Source: CAZCSK01 sp964501265 (GTDB taxonomy: Bacteria > Actinomycetota > CADDZG01 > JAHWKV01). Taken from it: a stretch of 64,000 nt of DNA. Positions 53,854-62,819 of this stretch are shown piece after piece (the stretch's first letter is position 1; each line of letters starts with the position of its first letter). A program made the position numbers and the translations under genes. The stretch lies in contig CAZCSK010000008.1 in NCBI GenBank assembly GCA_964501265.1, positions 1-64,000 of the forward strand. Direction: 5' to 3'. A model generated the notes under the pieces. It was not told the origin of the DNA and did not search any database. It worked only from the letters and a program-made list of their open reading frames with translations.

Positions 53854-54751
53854 AATTGTAATTCTGTCGGGACTGCTTTTCGGCGCTGGGGCCGGTCTTG
53901 TGGGATTCGTCTTGGCGCGTACCCGACAGGTCGTCACGGCCGCTCCGACGCATATCGAACTGGCTCTCGGGGAACGGGCGATCCAGGAAGAGACTCCGCA
54001 AGTTGGCTTTGCGTACCGCATTGTGGAACCCCTCCTGAAGGTCGCTGCCCGGATAGTGAGACGGCTTTCTCCAGTCAAAAGAATCGATTTGATTCGCCGG
54101 CGACTCACATACGCCGGCATGGAGGCGACAATGTCGGTCGAAGGGATACTCGCGTACAAGGCCGCAAGCGCGGTCGCTGGCTTCCTCTTCGGTTTCGTCT
54201 TTAATCCGGGCCGAATTCCGGCCCTGGCCTGGGGGATCATCCTCGCCTTTCTAGCCTCCTTTGTGCCCGACATCATCCTTGACTCAAGGGCGAAGGCCCG
54301 GCAGGGCGAGATTGCGCGGGACCTTCCCGAAGCCCTCGACCTGGTCGCTATCACGGTCGAAGCTGGACTTGGATTGGAACAAGCTCTGGAGATTGTCACA
54401 GAGAACATGAAAGGCCCGTTCGCGCAAGAACTGTCGCGCCTTCTGCGAGAGATCGAGCTTGGCGTCCCGCGCCGGGTCGCGCTAAACGGGCTTCGGGACC
54501 GTACCGACGTGTCCGAGCTGTCCGCCTTCATCGTGGCCCTGATCCAGGCCGACATCATGGGGATGGCGATCGCTCAGGTACTAAAAATCCAGGCTGAGCA
54601 AGTCCGCCTTAAGAGACGACAAAGGGCCCGCGAGCAGGCCGCGAAGACTCCCGTCAAGATCTTGTTTCCCCTGATCTTCGGTATCTTCCCAGCTATCTTC
54701 ACCGTCACCATCGGCCCCGGAATAATCAACATCATCGACGCCCTGTTCTAA
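53846..54751 (+). CDS. tadC: TadC pilus inner-membrane platform protein
   Basis: About 301 residues. Second T2SF domain DLPEALDLVAITVEAGLGLEQAL, and C-terminal membrane anchor ILFPLIFGIFPAIFTVTIGPGII. ATG at 53846 preferred to TTG at 53843. No prepilin peptidase gene (tadV) is in the cluster, so processing must come from elsewhere. Confidence 0.92.
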   Translation: MSEIVILSGLLFGAGAGLVGFVLARTRQVVTAAPTHIELALGERAIQEETPQVGFAYRIVEPLLKVAARIVRRLSPVKRIDLIRRRLTYAGMEATMSVEGILAYKAASAVAGFLFGFVFNPGRIPALAWGIILAFLASFVPDIILDSRAKARQGEIARDLPEALDLVAITVEAGLGLEQALEIVTENMKGPFAQELSRLLREIELGVPRRVALNGLRDRTDVSELSAFIVALIQADIMGMAIAQVLKIQAEQVRLKRRQRAREQAAKTPVKILFPLIFGIFPAIFTVTIGPGIINIIDALF

Positions 54752-54777
54752 TCGCTGAACATGCATGAGCGCCCGCC

Positions 54778-54783
54778 TATAAT
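54778..54783 (+). promoter_or_regulatory. Predicted -10 of metK
   Basis: Perfect TATAAT 35 bp before the metK ATG, with CTGAAC 17 bp upstream as a weak -35. GCCCG and CGGGC flank the hexamer, making an inverted repeat over the -10, a possible operator. Confidence 0.6.
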
Positions 54784-54817
54784 CGGGCAACCTCCCATCT
54801 AGGCCAAGGAGCCCGTA

Positions 54818-56023
54818 ATGAAACGCCGCTATCTGTTCACGTCTGAGTCCGTCACGGAGGGTCACCCCGACAAACTGGCTGACCGGATTTCCGACGCGAT
54901 CCTCGATGCGTTGATCACGCAAGACCCGAACTCACGTGTGGCTTGCGAAACGCTTGTTACAACTGGGCAGGCGATCGTCGCCGGCGAGATCTCTACAGAG
55001 ACCTACATCGACATAAGAAGTGTAGTGCGCGAGGCGATCAAGGAAGTGGGATACACGGACGCCAAGAGCGGATTCGACGGCGACACTTGCGGTGTACTCG
55101 TCGCCATTCAGGAGCAGTCTCCCGACATCGCCATGGGCGTGGAGCATGCACTCGAGGAGCGGGAGGGCGGATCCGACGAACTCGATCGCCTCGGCGCGGG
55201 TGACCAGGGCATGATGTTCGGCTACGCCTCACGCGAGGGCGGGCTCGAGACCGAACTGATGCCCGCCCCCATCTGGCTCGCGCATCGCCTGGCCCAACGG
55301 CTTGCCGAGGAACGGCGCAACGGCGAGATGCCCTACCTTCGGCCCGACGGCAAGACCCAGGTGACTGTCGTCTACGAGGACGACGTGCCCGTCGGCATCG
55401 ATACGATCGTGATATCCGCACAGCATCAGCCCGAAGTAGACATCGAATCGCTCTTATCCCCGGATTTGATGGAACACGTCGTGAAGCCCGTCGTTCCCGA
55501 GGAGCTTTGGTCCGACAAGATCCGCTTTCTGGTCAACCCCACCGGCCGCTTTGAGATCGGTGGGCCGACGGGCGACACGGGCCTAACGGGCCGAAAGATC
55601 ATCGTCGACTCTTACGGTGGTATGTGCAGTCAGGGAGGCGGCTGCTTCTCAGGCAAGGACCCAACGAAGGTGGATCGATCGGGTGCATACATGGCGCGCT
55701 ACGTCGCCAAGAACCTCGTTGCCTCGGGCCTTGTCGAACGATGCGAAGTGCGAATCGCGTACGCCATCGGCGTGGCTCATCCCGTTTCGGTGAATATCGA
55801 TGATCGCGGCACCGCCAAGGTAGATCCCGAGAAGTTGGAGGCTCTGGTTGCCGAACAATTTGACTTCCGCCCCGCGGCGATAATCAGACAGCTCGACCTT
55901 CTTCGTCCAATCTACAAAGAGTTGAGCGCTTATGGCCACTTCGGCCGAATCGACAAAGAGCGCTTCACCTGGGAGCGCACCGACCGGGCCGAAGAACTGG
56001 CCAAACTGGCCCGGGACCTATAA
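54818..56023 (+). CDS. metK: S-adenosylmethionine synthetase
   Basis: 401 residues. [35 protein letters not shown] and the Met-loop [22 protein letters not shown] are intact. AAGGAG sits 8 bases before ATG. Its TAA overlaps a possible ATA start of priA. Confidence 0.97.
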   Translation: MKRRYLFTSESVTEGHPDKLADRISDAILDALITQDPNSRVACETLVTTGQAIVAGEISTETYIDIRSVVREAIKEVGYTDAKSGFDGDTCGVLVAIQEQSPDIAMGVEHALEEREGGSDELDRLGAGDQGMMFGYASREGGLETELMPAPIWLAHRLAQRLAEERRNGEMPYLRPDGKTQVTVVYEDDVPVGIDTIVISAQHQPEVDIESLLSPDLMEHVVKPVVPEELWSDKIRFLVNPTGRFEIGGPTGDTGLTGRKIIVDSYGGMCSQGGGCFSGKDPTKVDRSGAYMARYVAKNLVASGLVERCEVRIAYAIGVAHPVSVNIDDRGTAKVDPEKLEALVAEQFDFRPAAIIRQLDLLRPIYKELSAYGHFGRIDKERFTWERTDRAEELAKLARDL

Positions 56024-57852
56024 CCGGTATAGTCGGCCCGCTCACTGCCGAGGTAATAGTCGACGTCTCCGCGTGGGGGCTCGATCGTACGCTGACATAT
56101 GAGATCCCTGAAAAACTCATCGGCAAACTGGTCATCGGGTCCATAGTCCGGGTTCCGCTGCGCGGCCGTCGAACACGAGGGTGGGTCGTCGCGCTCGACG
56201 CGAGTCAGAGTCTGTCGGAGGATCTGTCACCGATTGCGTCGGTGAGTGGGCGCGGTCCGGTGTTCGATGAGGCGCTGCTTGCGATGGCACGCCGACTTGC
56301 GCGTCGCTACGTCCATCCCTTATCGACCTTTCTTTCCCTGTTCACTCCGCCGCGTCTGCAGCGCGGAGCGTTTGACGCTCCTGCGCCGCAGTTACACACC
56401 GGACCGCTACACGTTACAGTGATGCGCCCGAGCCTTCGTGGTGACATCGTCGAACGCTACTCTGCCGAGATCTCCGCCGGCCTGGACAAGGGCAAGGGGA
56501 CGATCGTAGCGGTTCCCGAAGTGCGAGAGGGCTCGCGGGTTCTTGAATCACTCGCCGCGAAGTTCCCGAACGACATTGCAATAGTTCACAGCGGCCTCGA
56601 CGATGCCGAACGCTCACGCAACATTTGGAATGTGGCTACCGGGAAGGCAAAGGTGGTGCTGGGTGGACGGGCCTCACTTTTCGTTCCGCCGCTGCACCTC
56701 GGCAATATCATCATTCACGATGAGGACGATAGATCTTTCAAGGATCAACGAACCCCCTACTACGACGCGCGCGAAGTAGCGATCGAAAGGGCCAGGTTCA
56801 CGGGTGCTTCCGTGCTGCTGGTGAGTCGCACTCCTTCATTGACAAGCATGCACGAATCAAGCTGGGAGTTGGAGGAACCCGATCGCACGACCGAGCGCGC
56901 CGCCTGGCCAATCGTCGAGGTTGTGAGGCCACCGAGAACCGGAATGGCTCGCCGCGCAATTGCCGCAATAATCGAAACCCGAAGGCGCGGGCAGCAATCC
57001 CTGGTGCTTTTGCCTCGCGCTCACAGCACGAAAGCGGGCCTTGGGCCGGAGGCCGTGGTGGCATTTCTCGAACGCGTCGTCCCTGGAGCCCGAATAAGCA
57101 GGGCCGATCGCCCCGCCCTGGGCCAGCGTCCCGGAGCCCTTGTGGAGGCACTGAAGGCAGATGTCATCGTTGCAACTGAGGCTGCGCTTGCCGAGGTGCA
57201 GCGGCCGCCCGTCTCTCTAGCGGTCGCCCTGGGGGTTGACACTTATTTTCAACGTCCGAGCCTTGGCGCGGCGGAGGACACGTTCAGCATTCTTTACAGC
57301 CTCGCGACGCTGGTCGCCGGCATTCAGCCCAAAGGACGGCTTGTCGTGGAAACTGAAAGCTCAGACCACCATGTCATCCAGGCACTGGTACGCGGCGACT
57401 ATCGATACTTCGCCTCCCACGAACTGGAAGTTCGTAAGGAGTCTTCAAATCCGCCGTTTGTCTCGCTGGTCCGCTTGCGGACTAACTCAGCACTAGTCGA
57501 CCTCGGGGGGGTAGCAGCTTCTAGCGCGCGGGGGTCCGTACGTAAGGGGGCTGCTACCCCCCCGAACCCCCCACTTGATTTCGGGGGGTTCGCAGCTTCT
57601 GGCGCGCGCGGTTCCGCACGTAGGGGGGCTGCTACCCCCCCGAACCCCCCTACCTTGGAAGGTAAGGATTTGATGGAACAGTTGCGCGGTCTGCCGGGCG
57701 TAGAAGTGCTCGGCCCCATTGAGGGCGAAGGGGGAGGGGCCGAGATTCTGCTCAAGGTTACTGACCTCGAACCGATCCTCGACCAATTGGGTAGCATCGT
57801 ATCGCTCCACAAGGGCGACATCCACGTAGAGATGGATCCAAGGCAATGGTGA
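56020..57852 (+). CDS. priA: Primosome protein PriA-like (no canonical start; ATA proposed)
   Basis: 610 residues if begun at ATA 56020. The PriA 3'-binding domain [21 protein letters not shown] and [18 protein letters not shown] is encoded upstream of the first GTG (56242); the frame, open from 55864, has no ATG, GTG or TTG before it. ATA overlaps the metK stop (ATAA), as at gmk. Actinobacterial PriA lacks helicase motifs, and here the Walker A site is absent, as in mycobacteria. Two palindromic elements in tandem are inserted in frame near residues 496-543. Restart of replication is the family role. Confidence 0.88.
   Translation: MTGIVGPLTAEVIVDVSAWGLDRTLTYEIPEKLIGKLVIGSIVRVPLRGRRTRGWVVALDASQSLSEDLSPIASVSGRGPVFDEALLAMARRLARRYVHPLSTFLSLFTPPRLQRGAFDAPAPQLHTGPLHVTVMRPSLRGDIVERYSAEISAGLDKGKGTIVAVPEVREGSRVLESLAAKFPNDIAIVHSGLDDAERSRNIWNVATGKAKVVLGGRASLFVPPLHLGNIIIHDEDDRSFKDQRTPYYDAREVAIERARFTGASVLLVSRTPSLTSMHESSWELEEPDRTTERAAWPIVEVVRPPRTGMARRAIAAIIETRRRGQQSLVLLPRAHSTKAGLGPEAVVAFLERVVPGARISRADRPALGQRPGALVEALKADVIVATEAALAEVQRPPVSLAVALGVDTYFQRPSLGAAEDTFSILYSLATLVAGIQPKGRLVVETESSDHHVIQALVRGDYRYFASHELEVRKESSNPPFVSLVRLRTNSALVDLGGVAASSARGSVRKGAATPPNPPLDFGGFAASGARGSARRGAATPPNPPTLEGKDLMEQLRGLPGVEVLGPIEGEGGGAEILLKVTDLEPILDQLGSIVSLHKGDIHVEMDPRQW
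57505..57572. repeat. Palindromic element, copy 8 (in frame in priA)
   Basis: 68 bp, left end GGGGGGGTAGCAGC, right end GCTGCTACCCCCCCGAACCCCCC. Here the two ends form a perfect GGGGGGGTAGCAGC/GCTGCTACCCCCCC pairing. Encodes a Gly/Ala/Ser then Thr-Pro-Pro-Asn-Pro-Pro peptide. Confidence 0.92.
57583..57650. repeat. Palindromic element, copy 9 (tandem, in frame in priA)
   Basis: 68 bp, near identical to copies 1 and 4 (left GGGGGGTTCGCAGCTTCTGG, right GGCTGCTACCCCCCCGAACC). Starts 78 bp after copy 8, so both keep the same codon phase (26 codons apart). Confidence 0.93.
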
Positions 57853-57853
57853 G

Positions 57854-58372
57854 ATGACGACGTTTACGATTCGACTCTTCGGCGACCCCGTCTTACGCCA
57901 GCGCGCTGCCGAGGTCGCGGAGGTCGACGATTCTGTCCGCAAGTTAATACGCGACTTAACCGACACAATGCCGGCTTCGGGCCTCGGTCTTGCCGCGCCC
58001 CAGATTGGCATTACGCGCAGGGTCTTCGTTTGGAAAAACGAAGACGACACCGGAGCTCTCGCCAACCCGCGCTTGCTGGAATCGTCAGGTGAAGTCGAAT
58101 CCGACGAAGGGTGCCTATCACTGCCGGGCTTAAGTTTTCCAGTTCGAAGAGCGCAGTGGGTTCGTGTCGAGGGGCTCAACGAGTCTGACCAAAGGGTCGT
58201 TCTAGAGGCAACCGACTTGACTGCGCGCATCTTTCAGCACGAAATCGATCACCTCGATGGCGTGCTATTCATCGACCATCTGCCCAGAGACCTGCAACGC
58301 GAGGCACGACGGATGTTGCGCGAACAAATGCTGAGTGGGATGGCGCAAACCACGAGTCCCGGCGGACTCTAA
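57854..58372 (+). CDS. def: Peptide deformylase
   Basis: 172 residues. Motifs GLGLAAPQIG, EGCLSLPG (metal Cys) and HEIDHLDGVLF (metal His pair, catalytic Glu) complete. Removes formyl from nascent proteins. ATG 2 bp after priA. Next gene fmt adds the formyl group, a classic pair. Confidence 0.96.
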   Translation: MTTFTIRLFGDPVLRQRAAEVAEVDDSVRKLIRDLTDTMPASGLGLAAPQIGITRRVFVWKNEDDTGALANPRLLESSGEVESDEGCLSLPGLSFPVRRAQWVRVEGLNESDQRVVLEATDLTARIFQHEIDHLDGVLFIDHLPRDLQREARRMLREQMLSGMAQTTSPGGL

Positions 58373-58392
58373 ACGCTATCCAGGGGCGGGGC

Positions 58393-59346
58393 GTGAGAAT
58401 CGTGTTCTTCGGGACGCCCGAAGCAGCCGTTCCCATACTTGAGTCGCTCACCGCTCATCATGAAGTGGTTGCCGTCGTAACCGCTCCCGACCGGCCACGA
58501 GGACGCGGCCTTGAGGTTGCAGGATCTCCGATCAAGCAAGCAGCGATGGAGGCCGGAATCGATGTCTTTCAGCCGCCAACGCTACGACGTGGGCAGCTAC
58601 CGGCTTGGCCCGAAGCCGATATCTTCGTGGTGGCGGCCTATGGGTTGATTCTTCCCCTCCATGTCCTTTTGCTACCGCCGCGGGGCTGCCTTAACGTTCA
58701 TTTCTCCTTGCTTCCCAAACTCAGAGGCGCAGCGCCCGTTCAATGGGCCCTGATCCAGGGGTTGGAACATTCCGGAGTCACGATCATGCAAATGGACGAA
58801 GGACTCGACACTGGTCCGATCCTCGCGCAGGTCAAAGAGGCGATCACAACGGATGACACCGCGGGGAGTTTGGAGATGCGCCTCGCGCACACCGGGGCCA
58901 ACCTGCTCATGGAGACCTTGCAGTCGGTGGAGGCCGGGACCTCGACGCCGGTGCCGCAGAATCACTCCCAGGCGACTCTAGCCCCCAGCCTCAAACCATC
59001 CGATGCCCGCATCGCCTGGGCGCAAACGGCTAACGAAATCTCTAACCGTGTCCGAGCCTTCAACCCAAAACCCGGGGCCTGGACCATGTTGGGGAACAGG
59101 CGTGTGAAAATTTATCGGGCCACGGGGCGTCAATCCGCGACGCCGGGCAAGCCGGGTGAGATTTTCGTTCCACCGAAAGGTGATCATCCACCGAAAGGTG
59201 ATCATGGGGCCGATGAGATGCTTGTCGTCTGCGGAAGTGGGGGAGTTCTCGTGATCAGCGAGTTACAACTTGAGGGGAAGGACCGACTACCAGCGAGCCA
59301 ATTTTTAAGAGGAGTCCGAATCGAAAGCGGTGAGTGTTTCGAATGA
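58393..59346 (+). CDS. fmt: Methionyl-tRNA formyltransferase
   Basis: 317 residues. VFFGTPEAAVPILE, formyl-binding HFSLLPKLRGAAPVQWALI and D-TGPI loop are clear. GTG start. An 18-bp direct duplication at 59170-59205 adds PPKGDH twice in the C-terminal domain. Stop overlaps rpe (ATGA). Confidence 0.95.
   Translation: MRIVFFGTPEAAVPILESLTAHHEVVAVVTAPDRPRGRGLEVAGSPIKQAAMEAGIDVFQPPTLRRGQLPAWPEADIFVVAAYGLILPLHVLLLPPRGCLNVHFSLLPKLRGAAPVQWALIQGLEHSGVTIMQMDEGLDTGPILAQVKEAITTDDTAGSLEMRLAHTGANLLMETLQSVEAGTSTPVPQNHSQATLAPSLKPSDARIAWAQTANEISNRVRAFNPKPGAWTMLGNRRVKIYRATGRQSATPGKPGEIFVPPKGDHPPKGDHGADEMLVVCGSGGVLVISELQLEGKDRLPASQFLRGVRIESGECFE
59170..59205. repeat. 18-bp tandem duplication in fmt
   Basis: CCACCGAAAGGTGATCAT occurs twice without spacer, coding PPKGDH-PPKGDH in a surface loop of Fmt. 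ACCGAAAGGT-like self-complementarity is visible in the unit. Probably replication slippage. Confidence 0.85.
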
Positions 59347-59999
59347 ACCTTGAGATTGCTCCATCAATCCTGTCGGCCGACTTCTCGCGCCTCGGGGATG
59401 AAATCAAAGCGGTGGAACCTCATGCTTCACGGATACACGTCGACGTCATGGACGGACACTTCGTTCCGAACTTGACCATGGGCCCAGTCGTCGTGCAATC
59501 TATTCGACCGGCTACTCGATTGCCTATCGAAGTTCATCTCATGGTGACCGGCCCTGCTCTCTTCATCGGACCATTCATCGAAGCCGGCGCCGACCGCATC
59601 ATCTTCCACGTCGAGACAGTGAATGACCCACTCGCTTTGTGCCGCTTGATAAACGCCGCCGGGGCGTCGGCCGGTGTGGCTCTCAGTCCCGAAACCGATT
59701 GGACGGATGGGGCCGATTGGCTGGAGGCCGCTGATCTAGCGCTCATCATGACTGTGCGACCGGGGTTCGGGGGCCAAACGTTCTTACACGAGATGCTCGG
59801 AAAAGTCCAAGCGGCACGAAACGGCGCACCCGCTTCGATGGACGTTGAAGTTGACGGGGGCATAGATTCCGCGACTGCTCCCCTAGCCCGTGATGCCGGT
59901 GCAAACGTCTTTGTGGCCGGAAATTCCATCTTCAAAGCGGCCGATCCAGCCAACGCCGCGAAGAGCCTTAGAATCGCAATTCAAGAGAGGGGCTCGTGA
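59343..59999 (+). CDS. rpe: Ribulose-phosphate 3-epimerase
   Basis: About 218 residues from ATG 59343, overlapping the fmt stop. APSILSADFSRLGDE, HVDVMDGHFVPNLTMGP and VDGGI are the catalytic and metal-binding motifs. TIM-barrel enzyme of the pentose phosphate pathway. Overlaps the next gene by 4 bp (GTGA). Confidence 0.95.
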   Translation: MNLEIAPSILSADFSRLGDEIKAVEPHASRIHVDVMDGHFVPNLTMGPVVVQSIRPATRLPIEVHLMVTGPALFIGPFIEAGADRIIFHVETVNDPLALCRLINAAGASAGVALSPETDWTDGADWLEAADLALIMTVRPGFGGQTFLHEMLGKVQAARNGAPASMDVEVDGGIDSATAPLARDAGANVFVAGNSIFKAADPANAAKSLRIAIQERGS

Positions 60000-60925
60000 A
60001 GCAGACCATCCTTGTTGCCGACGACGACGAGCAGGTACGTCAGTTCGTCGAGTTGACTCTAAAACTCGAAGGGTTCGAGCTAATTACGGCGCGAGATGGG
60101 GAAGAAGCACTGAAACTTGCGATTGAAGAAATACCGGACCTCATACTCCTCGACATCCGGATGCCGGGCCCGGATGGATTTGAGATCTTGCGTCGTTTGA
60201 GAGCAGACTCCGCGACCGAGACGATACCCGTAATCTTGCTAACCGCAAAAAACCTATCCTCAGAGAAAGTCGTGGGGCTAGCGGCGGGAGCAGACGACTA
60301 CATACTCAAGCCGTTTGACCCGATGGAACTCACGGCGCGCGTGCAATCGACATTGAAACGATCGAAGGGAATGCGTGAGGCCAACCCGCTGACTGGCTTT
60401 CCCGGCAACTTTGCTATCGTGTCGGAACTGGAAGCCCGGGTGTCGTCGGGGGAACCTTTCGCGCTGATGCACATCGATCTCGACAACTTCAAAGCGTTCA
60501 ACGATCGGTACGGGTTTGGGCACGGGGACCAGGCGATTAAACTGCTGGCGAGGCTTCTGCGGAAGTTAGGCCTGGAGAACGATCAAGGACGTTTCTTCCT
60601 CGGACACATCGGCGGTGACGATTTTGCGGTGATTTGCGGCGCCTCCGAGATTGAGCAGGTCGCAAAGAGAATAATTGCAGACTTCGAAGAAGGGGTTCTA
60701 GAACTCTACGACCCGGATGATGTCGCTCATGGATACGTCCTGGTTAAAGACCGTCGCGGGGACATGCAACAGTTTCCCACTATGACAGTCTCGATAGGCA
60801 TCGTTACCAACGTCACGCACACCTTCACGTCCTACCTCGAAGCCAGCGAGATCGCGGGAGAGATGAAGCAGTTCGCCAAACAAAAGCCAACGAGTTGGTA
60901 CTCGATCGACCGACGAACCGATTGA
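59996..60925 (+). CDS. Response regulator with degenerate GGDEF-like domain
   Basis: 309 residues. Receiver 1-125: acidic triad DDDE, phospho-acceptor D in LLDIRMPGPDG, T in LLTAKN and K in LKPFDP. From about 130 (NPLTGFPGN) a GGDEF-fold domain whose active-site signature reads IGGDDF, so cyclase activity is uncertain. No kinase partner nearby. Start GTG overlapping rpe. Usual in actinobacteria as a stand-alone regulator. Confidence 0.85.
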   Translation: MKQTILVADDDEQVRQFVELTLKLEGFELITARDGEEALKLAIEEIPDLILLDIRMPGPDGFEILRRLRADSATETIPVILLTAKNLSSEKVVGLAAGADDYILKPFDPMELTARVQSTLKRSKGMREANPLTGFPGNFAIVSELEARVSSGEPFALMHIDLDNFKAFNDRYGFGHGDQAIKLLARLLRKLGLENDQGRFFLGHIGGDDFAVICGASEIEQVAKRIIADFEEGVLELYDPDDVAHGYVLVKDRRGDMQQFPTMTVSIGIVTNVTHTFTSYLEASEIAGEMKQFAKQKPTSWYSIDRRTD

Positions 60926-60951
60926 CGCTCATGGTGCATACTCTTTGTAAG

Positions 60952-61073
60952 AAGTCTTCGGGGCACGGTGAAATTCCGGACCGGCGGTCATAGCCCGCGA
61001 ACCTCTCGATAACGAGGGGCCGACCCGGCTTTATTCCGGGGCCGACAGTTACAGACTGGATGGGAGAAGACTT
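60952..61073 (+). ncRNA. FMN riboswitch (RFN element)
   Basis: Closing helix AAGTCTTC/GAAGACTT (60952-60959 with 61066-61073) bounds the conserved core: GGGCACGGTGAAATTCCGGACCGGCGGT-type start, CCGACCCGG, TTCCGGGGCCGACAGT and CTGGATGGGAGAAG. Binding FMN it should repress ribD-ribE-ribBA. A GGCGGCG/CGCCGCC hairpin (61076-61096) follows at once and can mask the start region. Confidence 0.95.
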
Positions 61074-61075
61074 TT

Positions 61076-61096
61076 GGCGGCGCCGCGCGCCGCCTA
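61076..61096 (+). promoter_or_regulatory. GC hairpin of the FMN riboswitch expression platform
   Basis: GGCGGCGCCGCGCGCCGCC is self-complementary and lies directly after the aptamer's closing helix. No U-tract follows (TAAGTTCG), so it is more likely a translational or anti-structure element than a terminator. Confidence 0.5.
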
Positions 61097-61136
61097 AGTT
61101 CGCATGCCCCGGCGACCAAGAGGACCGGGAGAGCGA

Positions 61137-62231
61137 GTGTCGAAAGCGGAAGACGAATCGTTGATGAAGCGGGCTCTTCGCCTTGCCGCGAAAGGCGCTG
61201 GCATGACGAGTCCGAATCCAATGGTCGGCGCCATCGTCGTTCAGGGGCATCGAATCGTGGGGTCCGGATGGCACCGCTCGGCCGGGAGTGCGCACGCGGA
61301 AACCCTGGCGCTCGACCAAGCGGGAGAGTCGGCCCGCGGCGCCACGTGTTACGTCAATCTCGAACCATGCGCGCATGTTGGAAACACTCCGCCGTGCTCC
61401 GATGCCCTTATCCAAGCCGGAATCGAACGGGTGGTCGTTGCGATGACCGACCCAGATCCGAGAGTCTCGGGAACCGGAATCGACGCTTTGCGCCGAGCCG
61501 GGATAACGGTGGACACGGGGATTCTCGAGGCGTCGGCTCGCGAACTCAACGACGCCTACACAGTTCATCGCACCATGGGCCGGCCGTTCGTGACGTATAA
61601 GGCCGGCGCGTCATTGGACGGTAGAACTTCCGCCACCGATGGAAGTTCCATGTGGATCACCGGCGAAGCGGCCCGGCGCGATGTTCACCGTTTGCGTGCC
61701 AAGTCAGACGCCATTTGCGTCGGTATCGGAACCGTGTTGGCAGACAACCCTTCATTGACCTTCAGGGATGTTCGTTCCCACCGGCCGCCGCTCCGAGTAG
61801 TGATCGACTCGCAGGGGCGACTACCTGCGACCGCGAGCGTACTCTCGCCGGGAGCGCCAACACTGGTCATCACGGCCGACGCGCCAGAGTCTTTCGCGGC
61901 CAGCGTTGACGGCCGCGCCGAGGTCGAATACGCGCCGGGCGATGATGGAAGAGTGTCGATCGAAGCGGCACTGAAACTGCTGGGGGCCAGGGGAGTGGTC
62001 TCGTTGCTACTCGAAGGCGGCCCCGTGCTCGCCGGCGCTTTCCAGCGCGCGGAGTTGATCGACCGATACGTGATCTACGTTGCCCCGAAGCTGCTGGGAA
62101 GCGCAGGCGGAAACGGCATCCTCGAAGGTTGGGCGGCTCCGACGATTGAAGATGCGCCTTCGCTTGTGATCCGTTCGATGCGAAAGATAGGCGGCGATGT
62201 GCGCATCATCGCGGAACCAGTGAGGAACTAG
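61137..62231 (+). CDS. ribD: Bifunctional riboflavin deaminase/reductase
   Basis: About 364 residues from GTG 61137, which follows GGGAGAG; a longer frame from 61104 has no ribosome site. Zinc site HAE and PCAHVGNTPPC (deaminase), then the reductase domain PFVTYKAGASLDGRTS and LEGGPVLAGAF. Two consecutive steps of riboflavin synthesis. Confidence 0.95.
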   Translation: MSKAEDESLMKRALRLAAKGAGMTSPNPMVGAIVVQGHRIVGSGWHRSAGSAHAETLALDQAGESARGATCYVNLEPCAHVGNTPPCSDALIQAGIERVVVAMTDPDPRVSGTGIDALRRAGITVDTGILEASARELNDAYTVHRTMGRPFVTYKAGASLDGRTSATDGSSMWITGEAARRDVHRLRAKSDAICVGIGTVLADNPSLTFRDVRSHRPPLRVVIDSQGRLPATASVLSPGAPTLVITADAPESFAASVDGRAEVEYAPGDDGRVSIEAALKLLGARGVVSLLLEGGPVLAGAFQRAELIDRYVIYVAPKLLGSAGGNGILEGWAAPTIEDAPSLVIRSMRKIGGDVRIIAEPVRN

Positions 62232-62819
62232 ATGTTTACGGGAATTATTGAAAGCATCGGAGTGATCGATGTGATCTCGGCCCGTGCACTCACAGTCAAA
62301 ACAGACCTCGAGCCGCTCAATCCGGGTGAGTCGATCGCGGTCGAGGGAGTCTGCCTCACGGTGACCTCCTGGGAATCCAGCGGGTTCACCGTCGAACTCT
62401 CAGAAGAAACGATGCGCCGGACAACTCTTGGCGAATTGATCGCGGGCCGGACTGTTAATCTCGAACGCCCATTGGCCGCCTCAGCCCGATTTGGCGGCCA
62501 CATAGTCCAGGGCCATGTCGACGGCGTTGGGAGGATTGTCGAGATTATCGGATTCGAAGGATCTCAGGAAGTGTCGATCGAAGTCCCTGCGAATCTCCTT
62601 CGTTATCTGGTGGTCAAGGGTTCGGTCGCGGTCGATGGAGTGAGCTTGACTATCTCTGGATTGGACGGCGCTATCTTCAAGGTGGCCCTGATTCCTCACA
62701 CAATGCTCGCTTCGACCTTCGGCGGTAAGGCGCAGGGCGATCCCGTCAATATCGAGGTCGACATTATTGCTAAGTATGTTGAGCGCCTCTTGGGCGCTCG
62801 AAAGGAGGATCAAGCATGA
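62232..62819 (+). CDS. ribE: Riboflavin synthase alpha chain
   Basis: 195 residues with internal repeat: MFTGIIESIG, GVCLTV and GVSLTI at the two lumazine sites. Dismutates 6,7-dimethyl-8-ribityllumazine. Stop overlaps the next ATG (ATGA); directly after ribD. Confidence 0.95.
   Translation: MFTGIIESIGVIDVISARALTVKTDLEPLNPGESIAVEGVCLTVTSWESSGFTVELSEETMRRTTLGELIAGRTVNLERPLAASARFGGHIVQGHVDGVGRIVEIIGFEGSQEVSIEVPANLLRYLVVKGSVAVDGVSLTISGLDGAIFKVALIPHTMLASTFGGKAQGDPVNIEVDIIAKYVERLLGARKEDQA

Noticed and set aside
57493..58230. Long minus-strand frame containing [15 protein letters not shown] peptides, echoed at 14481-15182
   Set aside because: The similarity between these frames comes from the palindromic element read backwards; the rest is antisense to priA/def and to the M23 gene.
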